This document shows positions 11,019 to 19,730 of a stretch of 64,000 nucleotides of DNA, piece after piece. The translations under genes were made by a program, and so were the position numbers. The notes below the pieces were generated by a model. The model saw only the letters and a program-made list of their open reading frames with translations. It searched no databases and was not told the DNA's origin. The stretch spans positions 4,532,427 through 4,596,426 of the forward strand of contig NZ_CP050192.1 of NCBI RefSeq assembly GCF_011694515.1, in the 5' to 3' direction. This DNA comes from Mycobacterium sp. DL592. Lineage in GTDB: Bacteria; Actinomycetota; Actinomycetes; Mycobacteriales; Mycobacteriaceae. The number at the start of each line of letters is the position of its first letter. Within the stretch, counting starts at the first letter, position 1.

Positions 11019-11333
11019 CGGTCGCCTTCTCCTTCGGTCGCGTGCTGAGCAGAGAATAGGCAACGACAAGGCAGGACTGGCCGGATTTCCCGCCTGCTCC
11101 CGGCAGTAGTTTCGAGCGCAATCACATTGGGGGGCGCGCGGATTCGACCAGCAAATCGCGTCCCATTCCCTTCACCCGCTACGCCTGTCGCATGAGCCCG
11201 GCGCGTACGACTCAGCAAGGCGCAGCTCGGTCGTCTGAATTGACGAGATCGTCAACTACGATGGCGGCGATCGGAGGTCATGACGCATGCCAATCCAGGC
11301 CATCCGCACCCTGCAGCGCGGCGGGGAGCTCTG
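11019..11333. other. Intergenic region with palindrome, between lipoprotein and lipase genes
   Basis: A divergent spacer of 315 bases. I see no gene in it. It holds the ribosome site of the lipoprotein gene at the left end and a 16-base palindrome at 11240-11255. GGAGG at 11273-11277 sits too close to ATG 11280 to be convincing for that start. Confidence 0.6.
11240..11255. promoter_or_regulatory. 16-base palindrome, candidate repressor site
   Basis: TTGACGA (11240-11246) and TCGTCAA (11249-11255) are perfect inverted arms around GA, 79 bases before the lipase start. The symmetry fits a homodimeric helix-turn-helix protein. No regulator gene is adjacent, so the partner is unknown. Confidence 0.45.
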
Positions 11334-12428
11334 ATGACCGCAGAGTCCGCCGCCGCGCACGTGCTGGCCGATATCGCCAAGTTTCCGCTGCGGATCGGGG
11401 CTCACGCGGCCCGCAGTGGAGTCGAGACCGGACTACATCTCGGTGCAAATGTGGTGGCAGCCGGCGTGAAAGTCGGCGAAGAGGTCGAACGGCCCGCGGT
11501 GGCGGCGATGCGGGCCGCGGGTATCAAGGCCGACTCGGTGCTGACCGCGGGCGGCACAAAGGTGGACTACGACTTCTTCGCCGGGGTGACACCGGAGATC
11601 ATCAACCCCGGTGGAACGCTGCCCGGCGCCAACGAGTGGGATCGTCCAATGTCAAAGACACATCCCAACCCGGTTGTACTCATGCACGGCACCGCCGGCG
11701 GCGCCCAGACCAACTGGGGTGCTTATGTTCCGTTGCTCGTCGAGCAGGGTTTCTCGCCGTTCACGATGACGTTCGGCGCGGCCAAGGGCGCACCTTGGCC
11801 GCTGTCGGCGCTGGGCGGGATGGCGCCCATCGAGGACTCGGCGGCTGAGTTCGGCGTGTTCGTCGACAAAGTGCTCAAGGCCACGGGCGCGAAACAGGTT
11901 GACGTCGTTGGCCATTCGCAGGGCACAATCGTTCCGGAGTACTACGCGAAATTCCTCGGTGGAGCCGCCAAGATCCGCACCTACGTCTCGCTGGCACCGC
12001 TATGGCAGGGCACCGAGGTGTTCACCAACAAGCTGATCGGGACGGTCGAGTTCCACGTCGCACTCGACGCCGCCCACCACGTGCATTTCGCCTCTGCGCA
12101 ACAGATGATCCGCGGGTCGGAATTCATCGAGAAGCTCAATTCCCATGGCGGACCGTATGTTCCGGGTATCCGCTACGTCAACATATCCACCCGCTACGAC
12201 GAGTTCGTCCGGCCCTACACCAGCGGCCAGGTTCCGGGCGGACCCAAGGACGACGTCGTCAACGTCGTAGTCCAGGACACCTGCTCCGACGACTTCAGCG
12301 ACCACTTGGCCATTGCCGGCTCCCGCCGTGCGGCAACCATGGTGCTCAACGCCCTCGACGGCAGTGCCGATCCCGCGCACGGCCCGCGCGAGGTGCCGTG
12401 CGAACTGGTGCCCCCGATTCTGGGCTGA
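11334..12428 (+). CDS. Alpha/beta hydrolase, triacylglycerol lipase/esterase type
   Basis: A 364-residue hydrolase. After an N-terminal Ala-rich helical part (about 100 residues), the core begins at NPVVLMHGTAGGAQTNWGAY, the oxyanion-hole strand, and has the nucleophile elbow VVGHSQGT with Ser195. It resembles the lipase class 2 (EstA/LipA-like) fold that also includes secreted actinobacterial lipases, but no signal peptide is evident, so the enzyme may be cytoplasmic or exported in another way. I chose ATG 11334, preceded by GGGGAG; ATG 11280 in the same frame would add 18 residues. The candidate Asp and His of the triad lie in the last 80 residues (for example the DDFSDHLAI segment). Confidence 0.82.
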   Translation: MTAESAAAHVLADIAKFPLRIGAHAARSGVETGLHLGANVVAAGVKVGEEVERPAVAAMRAAGIKADSVLTAGGTKVDYDFFAGVTPEIINPGGTLPGANEWDRPMSKTHPNPVVLMHGTAGGAQTNWGAYVPLLVEQGFSPFTMTFGAAKGAPWPLSALGGMAPIEDSAAEFGVFVDKVLKATGAKQVDVVGHSQGTIVPEYYAKFLGGAAKIRTYVSLAPLWQGTEVFTNKLIGTVEFHVALDAAHHVHFASAQQMIRGSEFIEKLNSHGGPYVPGIRYVNISTRYDEFVRPYTSGQVPGGPKDDVVNVVVQDTCSDDFSDHLAIAGSRRAATMVLNALDGSADPAHGPREVPCELVPPILG

Positions 12429-12432
12429 GCGG

Positions 12433-13095
12433 CTATGCGGTGCGTCGCCGGCCCAAGACCACAACGAGGATGAGTAGGGCGAGCGCGGCGAGGCCTGCCA
12501 CGGCGTACTTCGTCGCGGCAGTACCCCCTGCCAACTCCAGCAGGTCGATGGGCTCCGGTTCGGGGGCAGCGGCCGGCGTCGGACGCGGGGCCGGCTCGGC
12601 CGCCGGGGTGGTCGCGGCGACGGGCTCCACGACCGCGTCGGCCGGCGCCTTACCTTCACCGAGCTTGGCCTCCAGCGCGTCGACGAACTGTCCGAGCAGT
12701 TTCTCCGAAACCTGTTGGAGCATGCTGCTGCCGAACTGAGCGAGCTTCCCGACGATCTTGAGGTCGGTGTCGACACTGACACGGGTGCTCTGACCCGCCT
12801 CGTGCAGCTGAAGGGTGACGACCGCCGCGGCATTGCCGGTCCCACGCGCCTCCTTGCCGCGTCCGTCGATCAGCGCGCGGTGTGCGACCTCGTCGCGTTC
12901 CAGGAAGTGCGCCTTGCCGTTGAACTCACTGGTGACCGGACCCACTTTGACCTTCACCTTGCCGATGAAGTCGTCACCCTCGCGGCCCACCAACTGCGCG
13001 CCAGGCATCAACGGGACAACCTGCTCCATATCGCTGAGCACGGCCCAGGCCTGCTCGATCGGAACGCTGACGGTGAATTCGTTGGCGATCTTCAT
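12433..13095 (-). CDS. CoxG-like SRPBCC protein with C-terminal membrane anchor
   Basis: A 220-residue protein. Residues 1-145 form a START/SRPBCC fold (MKIANEFTVSVPIEQAWAVLSDMEQV opening, GPVTSEFNGKAHF in the sheet), as in CO dehydrogenase subunit G. A Pro/Ala-rich linker of about 45 residues leads to a C-terminal transmembrane helix and RRRTA. CoxG recruits CO dehydrogenase to the membrane and recent work on M. smegmatis CoxG proposes quinone delivery. The ATG overlaps the XdhC-like stop (ATGA, 13092-13095). No coxSML genes are in the window, so the client may be encoded elsewhere or be another molybdenum hydroxylase. Confidence 0.85.
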   Translation of the reverse strand: MKIANEFTVSVPIEQAWAVLSDMEQVVPLMPGAQLVGREGDDFIGKVKVKVGPVTSEFNGKAHFLERDEVAHRALIDGRGKEARGTGNAAAVVTLQLHEAGQSTRVSVDTDLKIVGKLAQFGSSMLQQVSEKLLGQFVDALEAKLGEGKAPADAVVEPVAATTPAAEPAPRPTPAAAPEPEPIDLLELAGGTAATKYAVAGLAALALLILVVVLGRRRTA

Positions 13096-14234
13096 GGGGT
13101 CTCCTCATCGGTGGTGTCGTCGTCATGGTGAATCCGGCCTGCGATGTCTGACAGTGGACGCCCGCCGCCACCCCACTGCCGGGCGATGATCTCCGCGGCG
13201 ATTGACACCGCGGTCTCTTGTGGTGTGCGCGCGCCCAGATCCAGTCCGATCGGGCTCGCCAGCCGGCTCAGCTCGGCGTCGGTCAGGCCTGCGTCACGCA
13301 GCCGGGCCAGCCGGTCGTCGTGGGTGCGGCGCGAGCCCATCGCCCCGATGTAGCCCACGTCGAGGCGCAGCGCCACCTCCAGCAGTGGGACATCGAACTT
13401 GGCGTCGTGGGTGAGCACGCAGATGACCGTGCGGGCATCGACGGCCCCTGCGTCGGCCTGCTCCGACAGGTAGCGGTGCGGCCAGTCCACGACTACCTCG
13501 TCGGCGGTGGGGAATCGCGCACTGGTCGCGAAAACCGGCCGCGCGTCGCACACCGTCACCCGATAGCCGAGGAACGAACCCTGTTGAGCCACCGCGGCGG
13601 CGAAGTCGATCGCGCCGAAGACCAGCATCCGCGGGCGCGGTGCGTGGCTGGCAACGAACACCTCCATCCCTTCGCCGCGGCGCTGCCCGTCGGGGCCGTA
13701 GGTCAACACCTCGCTCCGTCCGGCCGCCAGCAACCCCCGTGCGTCGTCGGTGACCGCGTTGTCGGCGCGTTCCGATCCCAGCGTCCCTTCGACCCGCTCA
13801 GGCTCGATGACCAGCCGCCGGCCGATCCGCGCGGCGTCGTCGTGGCTGATCACAGTCGCGACCGCGACGGGGCGATGACCGTTGATCGCGTCGACGACAC
13901 TGTCGATGTGGGGAAAAGTATTGCGCGACAACGGTTCCACAAACACGTCGAGAACTCCGCCACAGGTGAGTCCGACGGCGAAGGCGTCGTCGTCGCTGAC
14001 ACCATAGCGCTGCAGTCGGGGCACACCGGTCTCGACGACCTCCACGGCGCTCTCGTAGACCGCACCCTCCACGCAGCCGCCGGACACCGACCCGGCGACC
14101 GAGCCGTCGGGCGCCACCACCATCGCGGCACCGGGCTGCCGTGGCGCCGAACGGAAAGTGCGCACGACAGTAGCCAGGCCGGCGGTTTCGCCGGACCGCC
14201 AGATCGCGACGAGTTCCGCGAGGACGTCCTGCAC
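13092..14234 (-). CDS. XdhC/CoxI family molybdenum-hydroxylase maturation factor
   Basis: A 380-residue protein. The N-terminal XdhC/CoxI domain has GSVSGGCVEGAVYE (around residue 55). The C-terminal Rossmann-like domain starts PRMLVFGAIDFAAAVAQQG and carries the TVICVLTHDAKFDVPLLEVAL and YIGAMGSRRTHDDR motifs. Such proteins insert or hold the sulfurated molybdenum cofactor for xanthine or CO dehydrogenases. GTG 14234 is taken as the start because the family alignment begins at QDVLAEL; the upstream frame is low-complexity. It is the first gene of a two-gene coupled unit with CoxG. Confidence 0.88.
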   Translation of the reverse strand: MQDVLAELVAIWRSGETAGLATVVRTFRSAPRQPGAAMVVAPDGSVAGSVSGGCVEGAVYESAVEVVETGVPRLQRYGVSDDDAFAVGLTCGGVLDVFVEPLSRNTFPHIDSVVDAINGHRPVAVATVISHDDAARIGRRLVIEPERVEGTLGSERADNAVTDDARGLLAAGRSEVLTYGPDGQRRGEGMEVFVASHAPRPRMLVFGAIDFAAAVAQQGSFLGYRVTVCDARPVFATSARFPTADEVVVDWPHRYLSEQADAGAVDARTVICVLTHDAKFDVPLLEVALRLDVGYIGAMGSRRTHDDRLARLRDAGLTDAELSRLASPIGLDLGARTPQETAVSIAAEIIARQWGGGGRPLSDIAGRIHHDDDTTDEETP

Positions 14235-14349
14235 GGCATCAAACGTAGGCGACGGACCCCGGACCCGGCACCCGCGGGGTCGGCGAAATCCTAAGCGAAG
14301 TGCTGAAATCTCAGCCGGATTACGGGGTCTGGCACCGCCTCGGTCATGA

Positions 14350-15378
14350 TCACGCCAGCATGACCACCGCGGCGTAGCCGTCGTGATCACCGGTACTCGC
14401 CGCCCGGGTTGAATACGTGTTGCCCAGGTTCACCAGACCCAGATCGGTACCCCCGGCGCGGACCAGACCGGCCCGCAATGCCTCCCGTGCAGTGCGGAAC
14501 GACACGTACAGATGTTTGGGCAGAAGCTGATACAGCCCGACCCGCTCGCGACTGAACGACGCCGTCCACACATACCCTGTCCCGCCGGGAAGCGGCGCAG
14601 GACCGAAAACCCGGCCATGGTTGTTGGGCAGCAGGAAGTTTCCGTCTGAATACGCCTGCAGGGTGGCGGCGGGCAATTGGGTGTAGACGACCCCGTCGAT
14701 GATTCCGGTGAAGCCGGTGCTGTGGATCGACACGCTGGGGAACCCCGCCGCGGCCATCGCGGCATCGAGCCGCTGGATGGACTGCGCCACCGAGGTCGAC
14801 GTCGAATCGACGATGACGATGTTGATCGGCTCGTAGAGCGTCTTACATCCGTGCTTTACTCCGCCCCAGTCAGCGACCTGGTTGCCGGACTGCAGCATCC
14901 ACTTCCCGATGTCGCCGTACGGCGTGTGGGCGGCGTCGGTGGCCGAGGGCGGCTCGACGGTGACGACCCCGCCGGCAGGCACGTGCCAGCTGGCGACCCA
15001 GTCGAGGGCCTCCGAGATATCGCTGGGCGTGGGCCCGCTGACCCGCGGAGCCGCGCGGGCGGCGGTAGTCGTCGTGGCGTGGACGGCGGTGACCACCGAC
15101 GCCGACGGGGCTCTGCGGGTCCCGCCCGCGACGACGGGTGTCCGGGAGGGCGGCGCGACCGCTGCGGCAGGCTCAGCCGTGGTGCGCCGGGTACGCGCGG
15201 TCGCAGCGGCGGCTCTGGCGGTCGGACCTGCCGAATGCGCCGCGGCGCCGACCGACGAGCCCGACGCCGAGCCAACGTCTGCTGCTGCGGCCCCGTGGCC
15301 GGTCGCGAGAACGGCCGCACCCAGCCCGAACGTCACGGCGGCGGCGTACAACCACGACTTGGATGTCGCTCGCCGCAT
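14350..15378 (-). CDS. Secreted protein with Ala-rich linker and unknown mature domain
   Basis: A 342-residue exported protein. The signal (MRRATSKSWLYAAAVTFGLG, cut near GAAAA) is followed by about 100 residues of low-complexity Ala/Thr/Arg/Pro sequence. A compact domain of about 190 residues then begins at DISEALDWVASW, containing DWGGVKHGCKTLYEPINIVI and FTGIIDGVVYTQLP. The only clear cysteine in the domain is at GCKT. ATG 15378 has a GGAG site. I do not recognise a characterised family; the domain pattern is of an extracytoplasmic, possibly cell-wall protein of mycobacteria. There is nothing in the neighbourhood to define its role. Confidence 0.75.
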   Translation of the reverse strand: MRRATSKSWLYAAAVTFGLGAAVLATGHGAAAADVGSASGSSVGAAAHSAGPTARAAAATARTRRTTAEPAAAVAPPSRTPVVAGGTRRAPSASVVTAVHATTTTAARAAPRVSGPTPSDISEALDWVASWHVPAGGVVTVEPPSATDAAHTPYGDIGKWMLQSGNQVADWGGVKHGCKTLYEPINIVIVDSTSTSVAQSIQRLDAAMAAAGFPSVSIHSTGFTGIIDGVVYTQLPAATLQAYSDGNFLLPNNHGRVFGPAPLPGGTGYVWTASFSRERVGLYQLLPKHLYVSFRTAREALRAGLVRAGGTDLGLVNLGNTYSTRAASTGDHDGYAAVVMLA

Positions 15379-15465
15379 GTCAGTGCTCCACGGGTCATCC
15401 GGACCGGTCGTGCAGGAGCATACGGGCAGAGCTGTGCGCCGATGGCGCACTCGGGCAACTCCGGC

Positions 15466-17280
15466 TCAGCGGGCCCGGGTGGCCTCCAGCGCGCGAATCA
15501 GACTGGCCGAGTCATAGGGACCCTTGTGCCGGATCCCGTTGACGAAGAACGTCGGCGTCCCATTGAGGTCCATCACCTCGGCGTCCTGTGCGTCGTCCTC
15601 GACGCGGTGCAACACCCTGGCCGAGTGCACGTCGTCGTCGAACTGTGCGATGTCGCAGCCGACCTGGTCGGCGTAGCGATAGATGTGCTGCCACTCCAGG
15701 TAGTCCTGGAACTCGAACATCGTGCTGGCCATCTCGAAGAACTTGCCCTGCAACGCGGCCGCTTCGCTGGCGCGTGCGGCATCCCCCGATCGCGGATGCA
15801 CCCTCTCCAACGGCAAATGCCGCCATACGTAACGTAATTCGTCGCCGAAGTGCGCCCGGACCTCGTCGATCGAACCGGTCGCCCGGCTGCAGAACGGGCA
15901 TTCGAAGTCGCCGTACTCGACCAACGTCAGGGGAGCATCGACGCGGCCGCGGATGTGGTCGCGCCCGGGCTCGACGTCGCGCACCAGCTTGAGCCCCACC
16001 GGGACCGGGGGGCTCAGCCGGTCGGTGAGCCGGAAGATGGCCCAGCCCAACGTGAATGCCAACACCGACGCGACCAGTACGCCCACCCGGGCCAGATCCT
16101 GCGACCTCGGGTCCTTGATGGCGATGTCGACGATGAACAGCGCGATGGTGAATCCGATACCGGAGAGCGCGGCGCCGCCTGCGACCCGCCGCAGGCTCAG
16201 CCCCGGCGCCAACCGGCCGAATCCGGAGCGCTGGACCAACCAGGTGGCGCCGGTGATGCCGATCAGCTTGCCGGCCACTAGGCCGACGACCACACCCCAG
16301 GTCAACGGGGAACCCACGGCTTCGGCGATGGTCGAGGAATCCAGGTGGACTCCCGCGTTGGCCAGCGCGAAGACCGGCAGCACCCCGAACGACACGTAGG
16401 GGCCGAACGCGGTCACGAGTCGCTCGTTGATCGAGATGGAGTCGCGCAGGCTGCGGGTGGCGGCCCGGGCGTACTGCGAGTTGGGCGACTGCCGGAACGC
16501 CCGGATCACCTCGACGGCCGCCTCGACCCGCTGGCGCTCCGGCGTGAACACCGGGATGACAAGGGCGACGGCAACTCCCGCCAGCGTCGGGTGCACTCCC
16601 CCGGCGAACAACGCCAGCCACAGCCCGACGGCCAGGACGGAATACCCCGGCCCGCGCGCCGCCGCGGGCAGATACCGCACACCGATCAGGCCGGCCAGCA
16701 GCACGACGGCGACCAGCAGGGGAACCACCCGGATCTTCTCGGAGTAGAACAGCGCGATCGCCACCAGGGCGCCGACATCGTCGACGACCGCCAACGTCAG
16801 CAGGAAGGTCCGCAATCGCGCCGGGTACTTCGGGGCGATGATCGCCAACGCACCGACCAGGAAGGCGGTGTCGGTCGAGATGACCACACCCCACGCGCGG
16901 GCGTCGTCTCCGGACGGGTTGAACAGCAGGAAGATCAACGCGGGCAACGTCAGCCCGGCGAGCGCGGCCACCACGGGAACCATCGCGCGAGAACGCTCGG
17001 TGAGCTCACCAATGGTGAACTGCGCCTTGACCTCCAGGCCGACGATGAAGAAGAAGAACGCCATCAGGGCGTCGTTGACCAGCTCCTTGACGGTCAGCTC
17101 GGCGTGCATGTTGCCGACACTGAGCCCTACCGAAGTCTCCCAGAACTCTGAATAGGTGTGCGCCCAGGGCGAATTCGCCCACAGCACGGCCACCAGGGTG
17201 AACGTCAGCAGTAGCGCGGCTGCGGCATTCTCGCCGAAGCGTTTGGCGGTCGGGTCCCGACCGACTCGTGATGCCCTCAC
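15466..17280 (-). CDS. nhaA: NhaA-type Na+/H+ antiporter fused to thioredoxin-like (DsbA) domain
   Basis: A 604-residue fusion. Residues about 20-400 are a full NhaA antiporter, with the paired aspartates of the ion site in TLAVVDDVGALVAIALFYS and the loop FFFFIVGLEVKAQF. From about residue 425 a DsbA/thioredoxin-like domain follows: TLVEYGDFECPFCS with the CPFC redox motif, and a cis-Pro region NGTPTFFVNGIRHKGPY. Such NhaA-thioredoxin fusions are known in actinobacteria. The antiporter exports Na+ in exchange for protons; the role of the redox domain is unclear. GTG 17280 overlaps the GH76 stop (GTGA, 17277-17280), so translation is coupled. Confidence 0.92.
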   Translation of the reverse strand: MRASRVGRDPTAKRFGENAAAALLLTFTLVAVLWANSPWAHTYSEFWETSVGLSVGNMHAELTVKELVNDALMAFFFFIVGLEVKAQFTIGELTERSRAMVPVVAALAGLTLPALIFLLFNPSGDDARAWGVVISTDTAFLVGALAIIAPKYPARLRTFLLTLAVVDDVGALVAIALFYSEKIRVVPLLVAVVLLAGLIGVRYLPAAARGPGYSVLAVGLWLALFAGGVHPTLAGVAVALVIPVFTPERQRVEAAVEVIRAFRQSPNSQYARAATRSLRDSISINERLVTAFGPYVSFGVLPVFALANAGVHLDSSTIAEAVGSPLTWGVVVGLVAGKLIGITGATWLVQRSGFGRLAPGLSLRRVAGGAALSGIGFTIALFIVDIAIKDPRSQDLARVGVLVASVLAFTLGWAIFRLTDRLSPPVPVGLKLVRDVEPGRDHIRGRVDAPLTLVEYGDFECPFCSRATGSIDEVRAHFGDELRYVWRHLPLERVHPRSGDAARASEAAALQGKFFEMASTMFEFQDYLEWQHIYRYADQVGCDIAQFDDDVHSARVLHRVEDDAQDAEVMDLNGTPTFFVNGIRHKGPYDSASLIRALEATRAR

Positions 17281-18377
17281 TGGGACACCGTGTGTGCGGC
17301 CTCCATCAGCATCCATCCTGACAGCTGCACAGACAGGTCGCGCTCCGGTGTCGCCGACGAGTTCACCGCGCCCTCGACGAACTGCGCCTCCTTGCCACCG
17401 ACGGCGGGGACCTCGGCGGTCTGGTCCCAGAAGGCACCGAAGAGCGGCAACCCCTCGACGCTCTGGCGGTTGTCCCATGCCGCTTGCGCCGACGCCAGCA
17501 CGATCCTGCGGGCGGTGTCGCGGGCAGCGACGTCCTCGGCGGAGTCACCCGGCAAGTCGGTCGCCGTCAGCGCCAGATAGCGGGCGGTGATCCCGGCGAA
17601 CAGGCCGCCGTCGCCGCCGCCCGCCCCCTTGATCACGCCGCCAGGGGCCATGTGCGCGTCGATCGCCGCGACCAGTCGCCGCACCCGGGCCGGGTGCCGC
17701 GCGTCGGAGGTTCGCACCGCCAGTTCGGTTTCCAGGCCCAGCACCACGCCCTGGCAGTAGGTGTACTGGGCGCGCACCAGCGAGCCCGCCTTGATGCCGT
17801 CGAACACCAGATGGGTCTCGGGATCGATCAGCGTCTCGTCGATCCAGTCGGCCATCTGCTGAGCACGACGCAACCGGTCGCCGAAGCGGGCCAAGAAGAT
17901 TCCGGCCGGGCCGTTGGCGGGCGCGTTGAAGAACTGATCCTGCTTGCGCCAGGGGATTCCGCCGCCGTCCTCGGGGACCCAGGATTTCACGAACTGCTCG
18001 GAGAGGGTCTTGAGAGCACGCTCGCGTTCGACACCGGCGAGCCGGCCGGCACGTTCCAATGCCAGCGCCAGCCACGCCATGTCGTCGTAGTAACTGTTGG
18101 TCCAGCGGCCGTTGTTGCGGATTCGGTGCCCGCGGATCTGCCGGGAGATACTGGTCAGCCGCTGCGGCTGCGGATCGCGCACCTGCGCGTCGACCAGGCA
18201 GTCCAGCAGGTGTGCCTGCCACCAGTAGTGCCATGTCCCGTAGGACGAGTCACGGCGGGTGGGCGGCCAACCGACCACTCCGAGCTGGGTGCCGGGCAGC
18301 TGCCAAAGTCGTTTGAGGTGTCGCTTCGCGATGGCGGCCTCGGCGCTAGCCGCCCGGTTCGCCCACAGCTGGTCCAT
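17277..18377 (-). CDS. Glycoside hydrolase family 76-like protein
   Basis: A 366-residue protein with the alpha/alpha-barrel pattern of GH76 alpha-1,6-mannanases. The catalytic pair is visible in NSYYDDMAWLALAL (two adjacent Asp near residue 100). Further family signatures are WPPTRRDSSYGTWHYWWQAH near the N-terminus and the TYCQGVVLGLETELA segment. No signal peptide is seen, so it would act in the cytoplasm, unlike secreted fungal or Bacteroides enzymes. Mycobacteria make alpha-1,6-mannan-containing lipoglycans, a possible substrate, which is inference. ATG 18377 has an AGGAT site; the gene lies 16 bases after TrmH and overlaps nhaA. Confidence 0.82.
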   Translation of the reverse strand: MDQLWANRAASAEAAIAKRHLKRLWQLPGTQLGVVGWPPTRRDSSYGTWHYWWQAHLLDCLVDAQVRDPQPQRLTSISRQIRGHRIRNNGRWTNSYYDDMAWLALALERAGRLAGVERERALKTLSEQFVKSWVPEDGGGIPWRKQDQFFNAPANGPAGIFLARFGDRLRRAQQMADWIDETLIDPETHLVFDGIKAGSLVRAQYTYCQGVVLGLETELAVRTSDARHPARVRRLVAAIDAHMAPGGVIKGAGGGDGGLFAGITARYLALTATDLPGDSAEDVAARDTARRIVLASAQAAWDNRQSVEGLPLFGAFWDQTAEVPAVGGKEAQFVEGAVNSSATPERDLSVQLSGWMLMEAAHTVSQ

Positions 18378-18393
18378 GGTCTGCAATCCTGCC

Positions 18394-19038
18394 CTACCAG
18401 GCGCGGGAAAGGTCGGCCCACTGCCTGATCCAGGCGTGCATGGCGATTCCCGCCGCCACCGCGGCATTGATGCTGCGGGTGGAGCCGAACTGGGCGATCG
18501 ACACCGTCAGCGCGGCGCCGGTGTGGGCCGCCTCGGAGATCCCGGGACCCTCCTGTCCGAACACCAACAGGCAATCTCGGGGCAGCGCAGTCGTTTCCAG
18601 CGGTACGGCGCCGGGGACGTTGTCCACGGCGATCACCGTCAACCCGGATTCAGCGGCGAAACCCAGCAGCGCCTCGGTGCTGTCGTGGTGGGTCAGCCGT
18701 TGGTAGCGGTCGGTGACCATGGCACCGCGGCGATTCCACCGCCTGCGCCCGACGATGTGCACCGTGTCGACGGCGAACGCGTTCGCGGTGCGGACGACGG
18801 CGCCGATGTTGGCGTCATTGCCGAAGTTCTCGATCGCCACGTGTAGCCGGTGTCGGCGACGGTCGATATCGGCGATGATCGCTTCCCGAGTCCAGTACCG
18901 GTAGGCGTCGACGACGTTGCGCGCGTCGCCGTCGCGTAGCAGCTGTGGGTCGTAGCGCGGATCGTCGGGCGGATCTGTAGGCCACGGCCCGACTCCGGGC
19001 GCCCCGGTGCTCCATTCGGTGGGACCGGCGTCAGTCAC
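18394..19038 (-). CDS. TrmH/SpoU family RNA 2'-O-methyltransferase
   Basis: A 214-residue SAM-dependent enzyme that methylates ribose 2'-OH in tRNA or rRNA. The three SpoU motifs are present: IENFGNDANIGAVVRTANAF, LLVFGQEGPGIS and GSTRSINAAVAAGIAMHAW, which together form the deep trefoil-knot SAM site. The N-terminal 50 residues are polar and Pro-rich. GTG 19038 is taken as start (VTDAGPTEW); there is no strong ribosome site and an alternative downstream start is possible. It resembles Rv0380c in M. tuberculosis. It is the first gene of the trmH-GH76-nhaA unit. Confidence 0.88.
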   Translation of the reverse strand: MTDAGPTEWSTGAPGVGPWPTDPPDDPRYDPQLLRDGDARNVVDAYRYWTREAIIADIDRRRHRLHVAIENFGNDANIGAVVRTANAFAVDTVHIVGRRRWNRRGAMVTDRYQRLTHHDSTEALLGFAAESGLTVIAVDNVPGAVPLETTALPRDCLLVFGQEGPGISEAAHTGAALTVSIAQFGSTRSINAAVAAGIAMHAWIRQWADLSRAW

Positions 19039-19730
19039 GGGCGACCCACGCTGCAGGGGCGGGAAGAAACCAACACTCGAGCACCATATGCGGGTCGCCG
19101 CTGCCCGGGTCCGTCCTGCGAATGCTCGCCCGCACACCGGGCATCACCGCTTCGCGCATTGGCTACCGACCGCACCCACCGAGGCGGGCTGCCCGCTGCC
19201 CTGCGCGGCCTTGCGCGCCCCCGCACGATTGTTTGCTAGACGAATCAACTGCGGCAGCGCCGGCAATCGATTCGACGGGTGCTGGGGACGCACCGCCACA
19301 GACCCTTCGGACACCGTCTCGCAACGCCCGCGCAGGGCTCGCGATACGCCGTCCGCAGCGGCCGTTCTCGGTCCGTTGTGGCCCGTCAACCCCGCTTTGG
19401 ACGTGTCGAAGACCACCCAACTCACCGGTAACGCCAATCTCCCTCCCGGCGATCAAAAGTGTAGGGTCTCGCGCCCCCTGTGCGACCCCACCACCTGTGA
19501 CCTCGGTCATTGTCGATTCCGGACATCAAGTTCGGGGTTTCGCCAGCACGGGTTTGCCATCGCCGGCAAGCCCTACTGCCCAGTAGCGAATGTTTTTCGG
19601 GCTGACGGCTGGAGTCTTGGCCACTATGAGCGAGATACTAATAGTTGCGTAATCCCATAACTGGGGGCTACGCAACCGTGGCGTGACCTGCGGCAACCCC
19701 GTACGCAAGCCGTCTGATGGATGGGAAACG
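19039..19730. other. Long divergent intergenic region upstream of the signalling-like operon
   Basis: About 690 bases without a convincing gene: the open frames here are low-complexity shadows with poor codon preference. The right-hand 280 bases are less GC-rich and hold the regulatory features of the 19731 operon. These are a TACTAAT stretch (19637-19643), an inverted repeat at 19644-19676 and the leader to ATG 19731. TACGCAA occurs twice in that leader (19669-19675 and about 19710). I saw no tRNA or known riboswitch pattern. Confidence 0.55.
19644..19676. promoter_or_regulatory. Inverted repeat in the leader of the GNAT-E1-GGDEF operon
   Basis: GTTGCGTA (19644-19651) pairs with TACGCAAC (19669-19676); CCC and GGG inside can extend the stem. 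It sits 55 bases before the first gene and just after a candidate -10-like TACTAAT. It could be an operator or a leader hairpin. Confidence 0.5.

Noticed and set aside
11280..11333. ATG 11280 as lipase start
   Set aside because: GGAGG is only two bases upstream and the added residues are His/Pro-rich without a signal; ATG 11334 with GGGGAG is better, though not certain.
19007..19660. Long forward open frame in the spacer before the signalling-like operon
   Set aside because: Composition is Arg/Pro/Ala-rich with many isolated Cys and no domain; it overlaps the start of the TrmH gene and shows no ribosome site. It looks like a chance frame in GC-rich DNA.
19669..19730. Possible cyclic-di-GMP riboswitch (GGCAACC and ACGCAAGCC resemble GEMM core pieces)
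   Set aside because: The hairpin that must separate those pieces is missing and spacing is too short, so the resemblance is not enough to call a riboswitch.
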